DNA of 64,000 nt from an uncultured Bacteroidota bacterium (GTDB lineage: Bacteria > Bacteroidota > Bacteroidia > Flavobacteriales > Flavobacteriaceae). The position numbers were made by a program, and so were the translations under genes. The notes below the pieces were generated by a model. That model was not told the origin of the DNA. It did not search any database and saw only the letters and a program-made list of their open reading frames with translations. This document shows positions 53,534-64,000 of this stretch, piece after piece. Position 1 is the first letter of the stretch, and each line of letters starts with the position of its first letter. The stretch lies in contig CAJXVU010000002.1 in NCBI GenBank assembly GCA_913062555.1, positions 1 to 64,000 on the forward strand. Reading direction: 5' to 3'.

Positions 53534-54130
53534 ATGTCAAGAAAACAATTTGAAGAGCATAATATAAAAGCGATGGAAGATGTAAGGGAAAACTATGCAT
53601 CAATAATTAAGGAAATTGGAGAGGATTCAAACCGTGATGGATTAATAAAAACTCCTGAAAGAGCCGCAAAAGCGATGCAATTTTTAACTCAAGGCTATGA
53701 ACAAAATGCGACGGAAATTCTTAAAAGCGCAATGTTTAAGGAGACCTATGATGAGATGGTAATTGTTAAGGATATTGAGGTCTATTCGTTGTGTGAGCAC
53801 CATTTACTACCCTTTTTCGGAAAAGCTCATATTGCATATATTCCAAGCGGACATATTGTAGGATTGAGTAAATTGCCGAGAATTGTAGATGTATTTGCTC
53901 GTAGACTTCAAGTTCAAGAGCGATTAACCGAGCAAATTTTAGATTGTATTAATGACACCTTAAAACCACAAGGAGTGGCAGTAGTGATTGAGGCTTCACA
54001 TATGTGTATGATGATGCGGGGTGTACAAAAGCAAAATTCGGTAACAACAACTTCAGGGTTTAGAGGGGCTTTTCGAAATATTGAAACACGATCGGAATTT
54101 TTAAAACTTATTAGTGGGAAATTATCATAA
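53534..54130 (+). CDS. folE: GTP cyclohydrolase I
   Basis: Converts GTP to 7,8-dihydroneopterin triphosphate, first step of tetrahydrofolate (and tetrahydropterin) synthesis. The zinc site is [19 protein letters not shown] (Cys and His) with a second Cys in [32 protein letters not shown] is the classic core block. Its 198 residues are normal. It is co-transcribed with msrA and followed by a small membrane protein gene after 43 nt. Confidence 0.96.
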   Translation: MSRKQFEEHNIKAMEDVRENYASIIKEIGEDSNRDGLIKTPERAAKAMQFLTQGYEQNATEILKSAMFKETYDEMVIVKDIEVYSLCEHHLLPFFGKAHIAYIPSGHIVGLSKLPRIVDVFARRLQVQERLTEQILDCINDTLKPQGVAVVIEASHMCMMMRGVQKQNSVTTTSGFRGAFRNIETRSEFLKLISGKLS

Positions 54131-54173
54131 TAAATAGGGTATGTTTTTTGTTATAGTTTAATAAAACACTCCT

Positions 54174-54461
54174 ATGAATTTTAAAAATACAAGTAAATAC
54201 AAAAAATTAGGCTATGGTCTTGTTTTTGATGCTTTAGGATATGTATCCTTTATATTCCCCCCATTTGATCTAATTTGGGCGCCTGCTGCTGGATATTTAA
54301 TGACCAAGCTTTATAAGGGTAAAACAGGTAAAATTGCAGGTGTTATTGCCTTTGTTGAAGAAGCCTTGCCGCTTATGGATATTATTCCAACGTTTACTTT
54401 AATGTGGTTGTATACCTTTGTATTTAAATCGGAGGAAATCGTTATAGAAGTTGAGCAATGA
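54174..54461 (+). CDS. Small membrane protein of unknown function
   Basis: A 95-residue protein starting NFKNTSKYKKLGYGLVFDAL. It has two hydrophobic segments (ALGYVSFIFPPFDLIWAPAA, about 20-40; LMDIIPTFTLMWLYTFVFK, about 70-88) separated by the basic loop LYKGKTGKIAG, and an acidic tail. Likely two transmembrane helices. It is in line with msrA and folE and probably shares their transcript, which ends at the terminator at 54483-54527. I do not recognise the family. Confidence 0.7.
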   Translation: MNFKNTSKYKKLGYGLVFDALGYVSFIFPPFDLIWAPAAGYLMTKLYKGKTGKIAGVIAFVEEALPLMDIIPTFTLMWLYTFVFKSEEIVIEVEQ

Positions 54462-54482
54462 TATTTTTGAATATTCAATTAA

Positions 54483-54527
54483 AAGAACAGCTCAACTTTA
54501 GTTTGGCTTTATGGTCAAGCTGTTCTT
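54483..54527. terminator. Hairpin between convergent units
   Basis: Perfect 10-bp stem AAGAACAGCT (54483-54492) with 54518-54527 and a 25-nt loop. Confidence 0.6.
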
Positions 54528-54552
54528 AAATTAATTTACTTTCATAAAAGTC

Positions 54553-56757
54553 TTATAGCTCATAAGACAATCCTATTGTAATATTTCTTCCCACATTTGA
54601 AATATCGTCTACTTTTAGACGCGACAAGTGATTAATATAGGCTGTATTAAATAAATTGTTTCCTGAGATATTTAAGCTTAAAGTGTTTTTGAACACTTGT
54701 AATTCCCCACCAAAACCAGCGCTTAATAATGTATAATTGGCTGATGTGGATTCAAATGTATTAACCTTGTTTTGACTAAAGGTATGACTTAGTGTTGCAA
54801 AACTATAGGCATTCTTTAACCAATTGTTTTCGAATTTAATTCGCAGAGTATTGCTCAGTTTCTTTGCTGGAATTAGAGGCAAATAGTCACCGTTATTTTG
54901 TTTACCAGTAACGGTTTCAAAACTACTCTCCAAATGTAGCCAATCTATGGGATGAGGATGAATATGTATTCCAAATTCACCGCCGTATAATTTCGCTTTA
55001 CTCTGTACATATAAAAACACAGGGTTAAGCGCAATAACATCTCCATTGGGGGTTAAGAATATGTAATTATCTATACCATTATAAAAGGCATTTGCAAATA
55101 TTTCAAGATGTTCATTTTTAAATTCTAATGCAACATCGAATTGTAAATTTTGTTCGTTGGTTAGGTTTGCATTTCCAATTTCAAATCGGTTGGTGCCTTC
55201 ATGAGTGCCATAAGAAGTGAGTTCGGCCAAATTTGGAGCTCTAAAGCCAGAGGCTACATTAATTCTACTCACAATGTTTGAAAACAAATAAGTCTTTATA
55301 CCAATGGCCGAATTAAAACTATTAAAATTTTTATTAATGCCATTACGAACCTTTATATTTCTATGATCATATCGTGCACCAAGTTGCAAATCAATTGTTT
55401 CAAAATGAATATGAGAGGTTGCTAAAACCCCGAAATCGTTTGTATTAGCATCAGGAATTAATTGTTCTTCGCCAAAATTTTCATTGCTTTGGCTCATACC
55501 TTGAATACCAATTATAGTTTCGAATTTACCCAGCTTTGGAAGCATATATTTAATATCATAATTATGAGTCTTTAATTTCATTTGAAGTACGGCTTCTAAA
55601 TTCTTAAAATCGTTTATAGTACTTTCTTCTATGGATTCTTCTTCAAATTCCTTTCTGTGGTTATAGGTAAATCCAAAGTTAAACTCCAAACTAGAAGTAT
55701 CTAGAAAGAGTGTGGATTTTGAACTGAAGATATGATTTGTTATATTTTGATTTGGAAAAAGCAATGTTTTACTAGTGCTTTGTTCACCAATAGATTCTGG
55801 AATTCCTAATTGAGAGGCATTTACATTATACCTGAATGCGGTTTTAAAAGTATGAGATTGATAACCAATTGCCGCTTTGAAATCCTGTTCTTTAAATCTT
55901 GTATTAGTAACTCTTTTGTGTTTGGTTTTGTAATCCGCGTGTTCTGCCAAACTTCCTCTGAAAATAAATTTAAAAGTCTCTGATGAAGATTTAAAGCCTG
56001 CATTGGTAGAATGGCCTTGTGTATTTGTGAAATAATTAAAGTTTAGATCGCCCGAGGACGTGTTTTGACTTGCGAACTTTTCTGGATTGATGTAAAGAAC
56101 ACCTCCCAAAGCGTCACTACCATAGAGTAAGGATGCAGGACCTTTTATGACCTCTATACTTTCAATACCTGTGTTATTGACTCCAAGACCATGTTCGTCA
56201 CCAAACTGTTGGTTTTCTAATCTTATACCTTGTGTATAAACCAATACTCTATTGCTGCTTAATCCTCTAATTACAGGTTTGCCAATACTTAGGCCGGTAG
56301 AAATACTTTCCACACCAGCGATTGAAGTGATACCTTCTGAAAGCGTAGCGCTCCCATTAGCATTGAGTTCTTTAATACTTCTTTGTTCGACTTTCATCAC
56401 ATTATCGCTTTGCAACTTATGAAATGGAGTAGATAAAATAATTGCCTCCATTTCAATAACTGAAGGCTGTAATGCAATGTTTAAGTCCTGCGATATTGGT
56501 ACATTTATGCTTGTTGCGATAGTCTCATATCCAATTATTGAATAAGTGATCTTATGAATTCCTTTAGGAATATTTGTGATTGTAAAGTGACCATTTTCAT
56601 CCGAAACACTGCCTTTTTCAAGATTTGGAAGATAGATGTTTGCAAAAATTAAGGCTGAATTCGTGTCTATGTCTGTTAGGGTCCCTTTAATTGTGTGTTG
56701 TGCGTATATTGAATTCGTGATTACTAGATATAGTAGCCCGCTTATTAGTTTTTTCAT
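54553..56757 (-). CDS. TonB-dependent outer-membrane receptor, probable metal uptake
   Basis: A 734-residue receptor. Signal peptide; CarboxypepD_reg-like domain (about 20-105, HTIKGTLTDIDTNSALIFAN); plug domain with SIAGVESISTGLSIGKPVIR, GLSSNRVLVYTQGIRLENQQ and IEVIKGPASLLYGSDALGGV; then a 22-strand barrel ending in ITIGLSYEL. The plug motif QQFGDEHGLGVNNTGIES resembles ZnuD-type metal receptors. The gene immediately upstream encodes a His-rich protein ending in RGPP, a pairing I associate with metal-linked receptors in flavobacteria. There is no SusD partner, so a polysaccharide role is unlikely. It is the last gene in a minus-strand operon. Confidence 0.88.
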   Translation of the reverse strand: MKKLISGLLYLVITNSIYAQHTIKGTLTDIDTNSALIFANIYLPNLEKGSVSDENGHFTITNIPKGIHKITYSIIGYETIATSINVPISQDLNIALQPSVIEMEAIILSTPFHKLQSDNVMKVEQRSIKELNANGSATLSEGITSIAGVESISTGLSIGKPVIRGLSSNRVLVYTQGIRLENQQFGDEHGLGVNNTGIESIEVIKGPASLLYGSDALGGVLYINPEKFASQNTSSGDLNFNYFTNTQGHSTNAGFKSSSETFKFIFRGSLAEHADYKTKHKRVTNTRFKEQDFKAAIGYQSHTFKTAFRYNVNASQLGIPESIGEQSTSKTLLFPNQNITNHIFSSKSTLFLDTSSLEFNFGFTYNHRKEFEEESIEESTINDFKNLEAVLQMKLKTHNYDIKYMLPKLGKFETIIGIQGMSQSNENFGEEQLIPDANTNDFGVLATSHIHFETIDLQLGARYDHRNIKVRNGINKNFNSFNSAIGIKTYLFSNIVSRINVASGFRAPNLAELTSYGTHEGTNRFEIGNANLTNEQNLQFDVALEFKNEHLEIFANAFYNGIDNYIFLTPNGDVIALNPVFLYVQSKAKLYGGEFGIHIHPHPIDWLHLESSFETVTGKQNNGDYLPLIPAKKLSNTLRIKFENNWLKNAYSFATLSHTFSQNKVNTFESTSANYTLLSAGFGGELQVFKNTLSLNISGNNLFNTAYINHLSRLKVDDISNVGRNITIGLSYEL

Positions 56758-56807
56758 TATTGTTATGTATTTAGTTTAATAAGTTGAGAAAATTCTCGTT
56801 TATTGAA

Positions 56808-57140
56808 TTAAACTAAACCAGGGGGACCTCGCAGTGAAAAAGATAAGCGTTGAAATTTGCTTAAGGATTGATATTGTGATTGAATGACTATCGATTTAAT
56901 TTTTACAGTGATTAAATCAAAGTTGCATTCAGCTAGAGATATTTTTGGATTTAAATTAAACTTATAGAATTCACAATCCAATTCAAAACTGTGATAATGT
57001 GATTTTTGTGGAGTTTCGCAAACTTCATGTTTATGATTTTCAAATATATGAGTGACCTTCACAATTGAAGGCAGTAAAAAAGAAGTAATTAAAAGAATTA
57101 CAATGCCTTTGAAAAAGATATGTGCCTTAGTTTGGTCCAC
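56808..57140 (-). CDS. His/Cys-rich periplasmic protein with RGPP tail
   Basis: A 110-residue protein with a GTG start (no in-frame ATG is available). One hydrophobic anchor or signal (FKGIVILLITSFLLPSIV) is followed by THIFENHKHEVCETPQKSHYH and SFELDCEF, a likely metal-binding segment. The C-terminal sequence SLRGPPGLV is a feature I recall in small proteins encoded beside metal-related TonB receptors. The GTG shares its first G with the last G of the upstream gene's TAG stop. Assignment as a metal-binding partner is inference. Confidence 0.7.
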   Translation of the reverse strand: MDQTKAHIFFKGIVILLITSFLLPSIVKVTHIFENHKHEVCETPQKSHYHSFELDCEFYKFNLNPKISLAECNFDLITVKIKSIVIQSQYQSLSKFQRLSFSLRGPPGLV

Positions 57141-57445
57141 TATTCGTTGATCATTTTTTTTAGTCCTAAGCGTCTCAACATTTTCTTTTCAAAATTCCAA
57201 AAAAAACGATGCTGGCCAAAAAGCCACCCAAAAACAACCAGTAGAAATTGATACATTATAAACAATAGTAGAATTCGTAAGACCCAATAACCATAGATAC
57301 TGAATGTTTCTGGACTAATGTTTAAAAAGTTCAATATGGGTTTACCTATATACGAAGCAGTGGATCCTGTAACGGCAAAGACTAAAAAAATAATAGCTAT
57401 TTGCCAATTAGAAGTTATTCCCCAGCGATGTTTGAGTTTGTGCAT
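57140..57445 (-). CDS. DUF6787 family membrane protein
   Basis: A 101-residue protein beginning HKLKHRWGITSNWQIAIIFL with two or three helices (IAIIFLVFAVTGSTASYIG, VLRILLLFIMYQFLLVVFGW) and a basic tail FFWNFEKKMLRRLGLKK. This is typical of DUF6787, function unknown. I chose the start at 57445 since the family begins there; 57478 would add a non-conserved stretch. It overlaps the next gene by 1 nt (G of the TAG stop). It lies in a four-gene operon ahead of the TonB receptor. Confidence 0.8.
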   Translation of the reverse strand: MHKLKHRWGITSNWQIAIIFLVFAVTGSTASYIGKPILNFLNISPETFSIYGYWVLRILLLFIMYQFLLVVFGWLFGQHRFFWNFEKKMLRRLGLKKMINE

Positions 57446-57480
57446 AATAATAAATTGCTGCGCAAATATACTATGCACTT

Positions 57481-57912
57481 TTATATTCTAGGTATAAATC
57501 CTGTTAATTGTTGTTTATAATGCATTTGAAAATAAATAAAGTAGTAATATAACTTGTAATTTACTTCATATCCATAATCAATTGAAGCGCTATAAGCAAT
57601 TTGCAACTCATAGAGTTTAGGGTCGAAACGTTGCGGTTGTAAAACTCGATTGTTCCATTCGTTAACATAGAGTGTATTCCTGTTTTCTAAAAAAGATTGA
57701 GAATAATAACCTTCTGGTTTTGCTCTACCCATCATCCAACTATTAAACCCAGGCTCTATAATAAGAATTTCATATTCCAAATTGTCGTTTGCAATACGAA
57801 CAGTATCTTGACTAGTATTTAATTCGTTACTAGTGGTGTCAAATGTCTTGTGTGATGTTTTGCAACTAAAAATTCCAAAACAAAGCAGCAGAATAAAAAA
57901 TGCATTTTTCAT
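57481..57912 (-). CDS. DUF6146 family lipoprotein
   Basis: A 143-residue lipoprotein (signal with lipid-bearing Cys17, IFSCKTS). The conserved domain EYEILIIEPGFNSWMMGRAK, then QSFLENRNTLYVNEWNNRV and YYYFIYFQMHYKQQLTGF, matches DUF6146 of Flavobacteriaceae. Function is unknown. First gene of the minus-strand operon leading to the TonB receptor, 35 nt upstream of the DUF6787 gene; its promoter is not obvious. Confidence 0.8.
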   Translation of the reverse strand: MKNAFFILLLCFGIFSCKTSHKTFDTTSNELNTSQDTVRIANDNLEYEILIIEPGFNSWMMGRAKPEGYYSQSFLENRNTLYVNEWNNRVLQPQRFDPKLYELQIAYSASIDYGYEVNYKLYYYFIYFQMHYKQQLTGFIPRI

Positions 57913-58018
57913 TTTTTCAAATTTTTAATAATTTATAGTGCTCGTTTCATAGCATAAAGTTTTTATTAAAGTTACAAAATTCGTTCCACAACTATTTTAT
58001 GTGCGCCATTTTTAACAT

Positions 58019-58049
58019 AAAAAAGCCAAGAAAAATGCTTAGCTTTTTT
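58019..58049. terminator. Second hairpin downstream of serA
   Basis: A6GC-AAG pairs with CTT-GC-T6 (one C/A mismatch) around 7 nt. It could terminate residual minus-strand readthrough. Confidence 0.5.
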
Positions 58050-58084
58050 AAACAAAGGTTAATAAATATAAAGTATCAACGTAC

Positions 58085-58115
58085 AAAAAAAGCCCTAACA
58101 ACAAAGTTAGGACTT
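58085..58115 (-). terminator. Terminator of the serC-serA operon
   Basis: Minus strand: AAGTCCTAAC pairs with GTTAGGGCTT (one G-U) around 6 nt, then at least six T. Confidence 0.8.
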
Positions 58116-58139
58116 AAGTAATATATGTTATTTTCTATC

Positions 58140-59093
58140 TTAATTTTTTAAGATACTTATGATTTGAGTTGCGAGTTCAGTACCAATTCTATCTTGAGCT
58201 TCATTTGTAGCTGCACCCGTATGTGGTGTCAATGATAACGCAGGGTTCATTAGTAATTGAATTTCTGGCTTAGGTTCTTTTTCAAAAACATCTAAAGCAG
58301 CTCTAGCCACTTTTCCTTTAGAAATAGATTCAATCAATGCAACTTCATCAATTACACCGCCACGAGCAGCATTAACCAAAATCACACCATCTTTCATCAT
58401 TTCGAATTCATCAGTACTTATGACATATTCTTTTTGTGAAGGGACATGAAGAGTAATAAAATCTGATTGTTTTAAAACAGCCTCTTTAGAAATTGTTTCG
58501 ATTTCAAAATTCATTTTTTGACCATCAAAAAAGCTTAGTTCTAAGTTTACTTTATCGATAAATGGATCGAATGCAATAACATTCATTCCAGCTCCAATGG
58601 CAACTTTGGCAGTAGCTTGGCCAATACGGCCGAAACCAAATACACCAATAGTTTTACCTCTTAATTCAGTTCCTTTTGCATAGGCTTTCTTTAAATCTTT
58701 AAATTTAGAATCACCCTCAAGTGGCATGTCTCTATTTGCGTTATGTAAATATCGTGCTAAACCATATAGGTGAGCAAAAACCAACTCAGCAACAGAGTGC
58801 GATGATGCAGCAGGCGTATTAATTACACTTAGTCCTTTTTCGCGTGCATATTCTACATCGATATTATCCATACCAACACCACCACGACCAATAATTTTTA
58901 AGCCAGGACAAGAATCAATAAGATCTTTTCTAACAGTAGTTGCACTTCTAACAAGAATCACGTTAATATCATTTTCATTAATGTAATTGATGAGTTGCTC
59001 TTGTGCAACTGTTGTAGTACTCACTGCAAATCCAGCGTTTTCTAGTTCATTGATTCCACTTTGTGAAATACCATCGTTTGCTAAAACTTTCAT
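58140..59093 (-). CDS. serA: D-3-phosphoglycerate dehydrogenase (short form)
   Basis: Oxidises 3-phosphoglycerate to 3-phosphohydroxypyruvate with NAD, opening serine synthesis. NAD-binding VFGFGRIGQATAKVA (near residue 150), catalytic Arg region VNAARGGVIDE, and catalytic His in LTPHTGAATNEAQ. It is 317 residues and ends just after the His domain, so the regulatory ACT domain of larger SerA proteins is missing, as in many Bacteroidota. Being next to serC (16 nt apart) it is most likely SerA, although other D-2-hydroxyacid dehydrogenases share the fold. Confidence 0.9.
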   Translation of the reverse strand: MKVLANDGISQSGINELENAGFAVSTTTVAQEQLINYINENDINVILVRSATTVRKDLIDSCPGLKIIGRGGVGMDNIDVEYAREKGLSVINTPAASSHSVAELVFAHLYGLARYLHNANRDMPLEGDSKFKDLKKAYAKGTELRGKTIGVFGFGRIGQATAKVAIGAGMNVIAFDPFIDKVNLELSFFDGQKMNFEIETISKEAVLKQSDFITLHVPSQKEYVISTDEFEMMKDGVILVNAARGGVIDEVALIESISKGKVARAALDVFEKEPKPEIQLLMNPALSLTPHTGAATNEAQDRIGTELATQIISILKN

Positions 59094-59109
59094 TATACTA
59101 AAATTTTTA

Positions 59110-60174
59110 TTATGCTTTTGTTTCTAATTCACTCATTACCTCAACCAATACTTGAACGCTCTCTAATGGTAAGGCATTATACATCGATGCTCTATAGCCA
59201 CCAACACTTCGATGTCCGTTTAAGCTATCGACGCCAGCCTCTTTTAACATTGTGTCAAAAGTTTCTTTTAAATCATCATTTACTAAATTAAAAGTAGCGT
59301 TCATATTAGATCTATCTTCTTTTGATGCAAAGCCTTTAAATAATGGATTTAAATCAATTTCAGAATATATTAATCGAGCCTTTAAGTCGTTTACTTTTTC
59401 AATTGCAGGAATCCCACCAAGGTTTTTTAGCCATTCTAGAGTTAACATAGAGGTATATACTGCAAAAACAGGAGGCGTATTAAACATACTGCTTTTACTC
59501 AGGTGAACCTTATAATCCATCATTGATGGAATATGACGTGATACCTTACCTAAAATATCTTCTTTTATAATAACAAGTGTTGTTCCAGCAGGGCCAAGAT
59601 TTTTTTGTGCGCCAGCATAAATCAAATCAAATTGAGTAAAGTCTAATTGGCGAGAGAATATATCACTACTCATATCGCAAACCATAGGAATGGAACATTT
59701 AGGAAAATCTTTCATTTGTGTACCAAAAATGGTATTGTTTGAAGTACAGTGGAAATAATCGTAATCTGCAGGGATATCATATCCTTTTGGGATATAATTA
59801 TAATTGGCATTTTCTGAAGAGCCAACTTCATAAACATCATCAAATATTTTTGCTTCCTTAATGGCTTTATTACTCCAAGATCCAGTATTTAAATAGCCGG
59901 CTCTTTTTTCTAATAAATTTAAAGCAACCATCAGGAATTGTGTGCTAGCACCGCCTTGTAAGAATAAAGCTTTATAGCCTTTGCCTTCCAAGCCAAGAAG
60001 CTCGAGAGCCAATGAACGTGCTCTTTCCATAACATCTACAAAAGATTTGCTTCTATGAGAAATCTCTAAAATAGATAAGTTGTCATTATTAAAATTTAAT
60101 ATAGCTTCTGATGATTTTAGCAAAACCTCTGGTGGTAAAATACTAGGTCCTGCGCTAAAGTTGTGTTTTTTCAT
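59110..60174 (-). CDS. serC: Phosphoserine aminotransferase
   Basis: Transaminates 3-phosphohydroxypyruvate to O-phospho-L-serine. The N-terminus KKHNFSAGPSILPPEV is the canonical SerC opening. PLP-binding Lys is in YAGAQKNLGPAGTTLVI (near residue 193), and GGYRASMYNALPLESVQ ends the family core. At 354 residues it is complete. It is 16 nt upstream of serA in one operon; serB is not in the window. The O-phosphoserine it makes would also suit a cysteate synthase. Confidence 0.96.
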   Translation of the reverse strand: MKKHNFSAGPSILPPEVLLKSSEAILNFNNDNLSILEISHRSKSFVDVMERARSLALELLGLEGKGYKALFLQGGASTQFLMVALNLLEKRAGYLNTGSWSNKAIKEAKIFDDVYEVGSSENANYNYIPKGYDIPADYDYFHCTSNNTIFGTQMKDFPKCSIPMVCDMSSDIFSRQLDFTQFDLIYAGAQKNLGPAGTTLVIIKEDILGKVSRHIPSMMDYKVHLSKSSMFNTPPVFAVYTSMLTLEWLKNLGGIPAIEKVNDLKARLIYSEIDLNPLFKGFASKEDRSNMNATFNLVNDDLKETFDTMLKEAGVDSLNGHRSVGGYRASMYNALPLESVQVLVEVMSELETKA

Positions 60175-60246
60175 TGTTTTATTTTTACGCCGTTAAAGGT
60201 CTAAATTTATTGTCTATTTTATATTAAGAAATTGATAATTTTTCAG

Positions 60247-63215
<2,969 letters not shown>

Positions 63216-63395
63216 TATTGTTGTGGTCTTTAGTAATTAAACGAGTATCATTAAAGTTTGTTACAGACTTTTAATATATATATCCATATATGACTTCACA
63301 ACAATCTATATTCTATTTAACGTGGGCCTAAATTATCAATTTTTAAGATCATTAATTTTGTTCGTTTTGAGCTGTTAAAAACAAAAACTATCCCC

Positions 63396-63403
63396 TATAT
63401 TTG
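63396..63403 (+). promoter_or_regulatory. TAnnTTTG -7 box for ychF
   Basis: TATATTTG, exact consensus, 19 nt before the ATG at 63423. Confidence 0.5.
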
Positions 63404-63422
63404 CAGCTTTAAATTAAATCAA

Positions 63423-64000
63423 ATGAAAGCAGGAATTGTAGGATTACCTAATGTTGGTAAATCGACTTTATTTAATTGTCTATCTAATGCAAAAGCGCAA
63501 AGTGCAAACTTTCCTTTTTGTACTATTGAGCCCAATATTGGAGTTGTAAACGTACCGGATCCAAGATTATCTAAGTTGGAAGAATTGGTAAATCCAGAGC
63601 GTGTACTTCCAGCAACAGTTGAGATTGTGGATATTGCAGGATTGGTTAAAGGTGCAAGTAAAGGTGAAGGATTAGGAAATCAATTTTTGGCAAATATTAG
63701 AGAAACTGATGCTATTTTGCACGTAGTACGTTGTTTTGATGATGATAATATTATTCATGTTGATGGATCAATTGATCCAATTAGAGATAAAGAAACTATA
63801 GATTTTGAGCTTCAGCTTAAAGATCTAGAAACGGTTGATAAAAAATTAGATAAGGTAAAACGTGCTGCAAAAACAGGAAATAAAGAAGCTCAAAAAGAAG
63901 AGGCTATTTTATTAAAAATTAAAGCAGCATTGGAGTCTGGAACTTCTGTAAGAGCACTTGAGTTTGGTGAGGATGAGTATAATGATTATGTAAAACCTTC
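63423..64000 (+). CDS. ychF: Redox-regulated ATPase YchF (Obg family), N-terminal part
   Basis: An Obg-family P-loop protein that prefers ATP and contacts ribosomes, with roles in stress tolerance. The first 192 codons are inside the window and the gene runs off the right edge, so only about half is seen. GLPNVGKST (residues 7-15) is the P-loop; [11 protein letters not shown] is switch [17 protein letters not shown] is the G3 region. The start ATG at 63423 begins the canonical [16 protein letters not shown] -7 box 19 nt upstream supports it. Confidence 0.95.
   Translation, partial: MKAGIVGLPNVGKSTLFNCLSNAKAQSANFPFCTIEPNIGVVNVPDPRLSKLEELVNPERVLPATVEIVDIAGLVKGASKGEGLGNQFLANIRETDAILHVVRCFDDDNIIHVDGSIDPIRDKETIDFELQLKDLETVDKKLDKVKRAAKTGNKEAQKEEAILLKIKAALESGTSVRALEFGEDEYNDYVKP

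Noticed and set aside
44956-57140. A polysaccharide utilisation locus
   Set aside because: There is a TonB receptor and CBM9-like domains, but no SusD homologue, no glycoside hydrolase and no hybrid two-component or sigma/anti-sigma pair next to them.

Overview
The window is AT-rich, densely coded DNA from a member of the Bacteroidota, almost certainly family Flavobacteriaceae. Three things point there: protein families largely confined to that group (DUF4834 next to YfhO, DUF5916 barrels, DUF6787, DUF6146, BatA-type double-transmembrane protein, TIGR02757); many copies of the Bacteroidota housekeeping promoter box TAnnTTTG just upstream of genes; and the lack of Shine-Dalgarno-like leaders. 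I cannot name the genus. I saw no rRNA, tRNA, CRISPR array, prophage or intact insertion sequence; this looks like ordinary chromosome rather than an island.

Layout. 1-4.9 kb: the end of a large zinc metalloprotease, threonine aldolase, a VOC protein with a WYL regulator, a small secreted protein and two kinds of intergenic repeat. 5-7.6 kb: YbaB and an oligopeptidase B-like S9 peptidase. 7.6-12.2 kb: a PLP cysteine-synthase-like enzyme, an alpha-oxoamine synthase and a convergent GNAT acyltransferase, a set that fits sulfonolipid (capnine) or sphingolipid synthesis, plus an outer-membrane barrel. 12.2-16.4 kb: DUF4834, YfhO and a GT4 glycosyltransferase. 16.6-23.1 kb: two paralogous secreted repeat proteins, each preceded by a sigma-54-like promoter, flanking an ECF sigma factor with a membrane partner, a small membrane protein and a penicillin-acylase-like lipoprotein. 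23.2-35.3 kb: DUF3667, a secreted protein, UvrA, a second ECF sigma factor with a 47-residue companion, endonuclease III without any cysteine, Bcp peroxidase, an unknown 487-residue protein, a PhnP-like hydrolase, and an operon BatA - dihydroorotase-like - DUF4870-like - esterase.

35.3-44.9 kb: a GT2 glycosyltransferase fused to a Rossmann-like domain, M61 and S10 peptidases, a BNR-repeat lipoprotein, TIGR02757 and a LolD-type ATPase. 44.9-52.8 kb: three tandem DUF5916 outer-membrane proteins. 53-54.5 kb: msrA, folE and a small membrane protein. 54.5-57.9 kb: an operon ending in a TonB-dependent receptor with a His-rich partner protein, probably metal uptake. 58.1-61.7 kb: serA and serC, an acyl-CoA reductase (LuxC type) and a divergent ferredoxin. 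61.7-64 kb: a CarboxypepD_reg-like envelope protein and the start of ychF.

How the genes work together. Much of the window concerns the cell envelope: secreted peptidases, lipoproteins, barrels, glycosyltransferases and probable unusual membrane lipids. SerA and SerC make O-phosphoserine, a possible precursor of cysteate, which is a reasonable but unproven link to the lipid genes. The least explained items are the sigma-54-linked repeat-protein pair, the lipid gene trio, the dihydroorotase-like protein lacking metal ligands, and the cysteine-free endonuclease III.
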